From Micromonospora sp. HNM0581 (lineage in GTDB: Bacteria; Actinomycetota; Actinomycetes; Mycobacteriales; Micromonosporaceae), in assembly GCF_012726175.1 (NCBI RefSeq), contig NZ_JAASAD010000006.1, positions 186,001 to 250,000 of the forward strand: a DNA stretch of 64,000 nt, read 5' to 3'. Shown piece after piece: positions 62,772 to 64,000 of this stretch. A program made the translations under genes and the position numbers. Position 1 is the stretch's first letter, and each line of letters starts with the position of its first letter. The notes under the pieces are model-generated. The model searched no databases. It saw only the letters and a list, made by a program, of their open reading frames with translations, and had not been told where the DNA came from.

Positions 62772-62807
62772 GCTCTCCCCACCGGTCACTTGTCCGGCGG
62801 GGAGAGC
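62772..62807 (+). terminator. Terminator of the protease gene
   Basis: GCTCTCCCC (62772-62780) pairs with GGGGAGAGC (62799-62807), with a CCGG/CCGG helix inside, separated by a single A-C mismatch. TTTT follows six bases later. Confidence 0.75.
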
Positions 62808-62891
62808 ACCATTTTCCCCGCCGGTGCACCTCGGATCAGGTCAGACGGCGATGGTGTCCCGCTTCACCTGCTCGTTGGACGCCGGATCTCT

Positions 62892-62907
62892 GTTACGGCT
62901 CGGTAAC
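62892..62907. promoter_or_regulatory. Inverted repeat upstream of the acyl-CoA oxidase
   Basis: GTTAC and GTAAC arms separated by six bases form a 16-bp inverted repeat, ending 47 bases before the oxidase ATG. It could be an operator for a fatty-acid regulator, but the arms are only five bases. Confidence 0.3.
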
Positions 62908-62954
62908 CTTGGCCGGGTACGAGCTGTATCCAACCAGCGTCCTGCGAGGTACCC

Positions 62955-64000
62955 ATGACCAGTTCAGCACCCGGCCCCGTCGACCTCGCCCACCTCCAGG
63001 AAGTACTCGACGGGCCGTGGGCCGAGGTTCGCAACGCGCACCGCCGGCACCTCGACGAGCGCTTCCTCCCGGTGTACGGCGAGACCGGCGACCAGGCACG
63101 CGAGCGGATCACCCGGCTACTCGGCGAGCTGCCCGTCAAGCTGGGGATCGCGTCGGCGTTTCCCACCCAGTACGGCGGCGCGTCCGACGTCGGTGGCTCG
63201 ATCATCGCCACCGAGATGCTGGCCCAGGTCGACCTGTCGCTGATGGTCAAGGCCGGCGTACAGTGGGGCCTGTTCGGTGGCGCGGTCGCAGCCCTGGGCA
63301 CCCGACGCCATCACGACGCCTACCTTCGGGACATCATCTCCGGCCGGATCCTCGGCTGCTTCGCGATGACCGAGACCGGACACGGCTCCGACGTCCAGCA
63401 GCTGCGCACCACCTGCACCTACGACCCGCAGACGCAGACCTTCGACCTGCACACCCCGCACGAGGCGGCCCGTAAGGACTACATCGGCAACGCGGCCCGG
63501 GACGGTCGGATGGCGGTGGTCTTCGCGCAGTTGGTCACCGACGGGCGCCAGCACGGCGTACACGCCTGGCTGGTGCCGATCCGCGACGCACAGGGCAACC
63601 CGCTGCCCGGTGTGCGCGTCGGCGACGCCGGGCCCAAGGCCGGCCTGCTCGGCGTGGACAACGGGCGACTCAGCTTCGACCACGTCACGGTGCCCCGGGA
63701 CATGCTGCTGGACCGGTACGGTCAGGTGGCAGCGGACGGCACCTACTCCAGCCCGATCGAGGACGACTCCCGGCGCTTCTTCACCATGCTCGGCACCCTG
63801 GTCCGGGGCCGGGTCAGTGTGGGCGGTGCCGCGTCGGCGGCCACCAAGTCGGCGTTGACCATCGCGGTCCGATACGGCGACATCCGCCGCCAGTTCAGCA
63901 CCCCTGACGCCGAGCGGGAGGTGCTGCTCAACGACTACCTGGCGCACCAGCGCAAACTGCTACCCGCCCTGGCGACCACGTACGCACTGCACTTCGCCCA
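62955..64000 (+). CDS. Acyl-CoA oxidase/dehydrogenase, N-terminal part (runs off window)
   Basis: 348 codons run without a stop to the window edge. Recognisable segments are IASAFPTQYGGASDVGGSI, CFAMTETGHGSDVQQLRTT (the family FAD/substrate signature) and KDYIGNAARDGRMAVVFAQL, followed by VDNGRLSFDHVTVPRDMLL, with the helical domain continuing (RRQFSTPDAEREVLLNDYLAHQRKL). The pattern matches acyl-CoA oxidases, which oxidise acyl-CoA with O2 in beta-oxidation, rather than shorter dehydrogenases. ATG 62955 has GAGG eight bases upstream. The C-terminal FAD-contacting and acyl-binding domain lies beyond the window. Confidence 0.88.
   Translation, partial: MTSSAPGPVDLAHLQEVLDGPWAEVRNAHRRHLDERFLPVYGETGDQARERITRLLGELPVKLGIASAFPTQYGGASDVGGSIIATEMLAQVDLSLMVKAGVQWGLFGGAVAALGTRRHHDAYLRDIISGRILGCFAMTETGHGSDVQQLRTTCTYDPQTQTFDLHTPHEAARKDYIGNAARDGRMAVVFAQLVTDGRQHGVHAWLVPIRDAQGNPLPGVRVGDAGPKAGLLGVDNGRLSFDHVTVPRDMLLDRYGQVAADGTYSSPIEDDSRRFFTMLGTLVRGRVSVGGAASAATKSALTIAVRYGDIRRQFSTPDAEREVLLNDYLAHQRKLLPALATTYALHFA

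Overview
The window is about 70% GC, uses many GTG (and some TTG) starts overlapping upstream stop codons, and carries a DtxR/IdeR-type iron box, an actinobacterial-style c-di-AMP riboswitch, a DivIVA-like polar coiled-coil protein and a second type II topoisomerase pair. Together these point to a high-GC actinomycete, most likely a Micromonosporaceae member (Micromonospora/Salinispora-like). The family-level placement is inference. I saw no rRNA, tRNA, CRISPR array, insertion sequence or prophage.

Region 1 (1-27946) is a large surface-glycopolymer locus. It opens with the end of a glycosyltransferase gene and a DegT aminotransferase / Gfo-Idh-MocA dehydrogenase pair, then a TetR regulator. 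A teichoic-acid module follows: TagG/TagH-like exporter, a fused CDP-ribitol synthase (cytidylyltransferase + reductase) and a membrane-anchored TagF/TarL-like polymerase. A secreted C39-like cysteine peptidase sits convergent to it behind a c-di-AMP (ydaO) riboswitch. From 12519 to 27946 there is a complete pseudaminic acid pathway scattered over several operons: pseI (13655), pseH (18735), pseB-pseC (21364-23504), pseF (26163) and pseG (26894, apparently starting at CTG). Mixed in are a family-2 glycosyltransferase, an acyltransferase-3, a GT39-like membrane protein, two unrecognised proteins, and an acyl carrier protein / acyl-adenylate ligase / ketoreductase trio divergent from pseH. My reading is a wall polymer containing ribitol phosphate and/or pseudaminic acid (a teichulosonic acid type polymer), possibly with an unusual N-acyl group supplied by the ACP trio.

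Region 2 (28079-37370) holds a ParC/ParE-like topoisomerase, an alpha/beta hydrolase, small membrane proteins, a sulfotransferase on a lower-GC segment with its own strong promoter, and a zinc alcohol dehydrogenase ending at a perfect 16-bp inverted repeat.

Region 3 (37376-42304) is an iron-siderophore uptake operon (ATPase, lipoprotein, double-length permease, siderophore-interacting reductase) behind an iron box almost touching the first start codon.

Region 4 (42595-64000) is mostly housekeeping: DivIVA-like coiled-coil protein, LAL regulator, DUF3558-like lipoprotein, FUSC-like protein, YccF and SMR membrane proteins, an FAD monooxygenase, a 1835-residue single-chain acyl-CoA carboxylase, a DEAD-box helicase, a diguanylate cyclase, a secreted trypsin-like protease and the start of an acyl-CoA oxidase.
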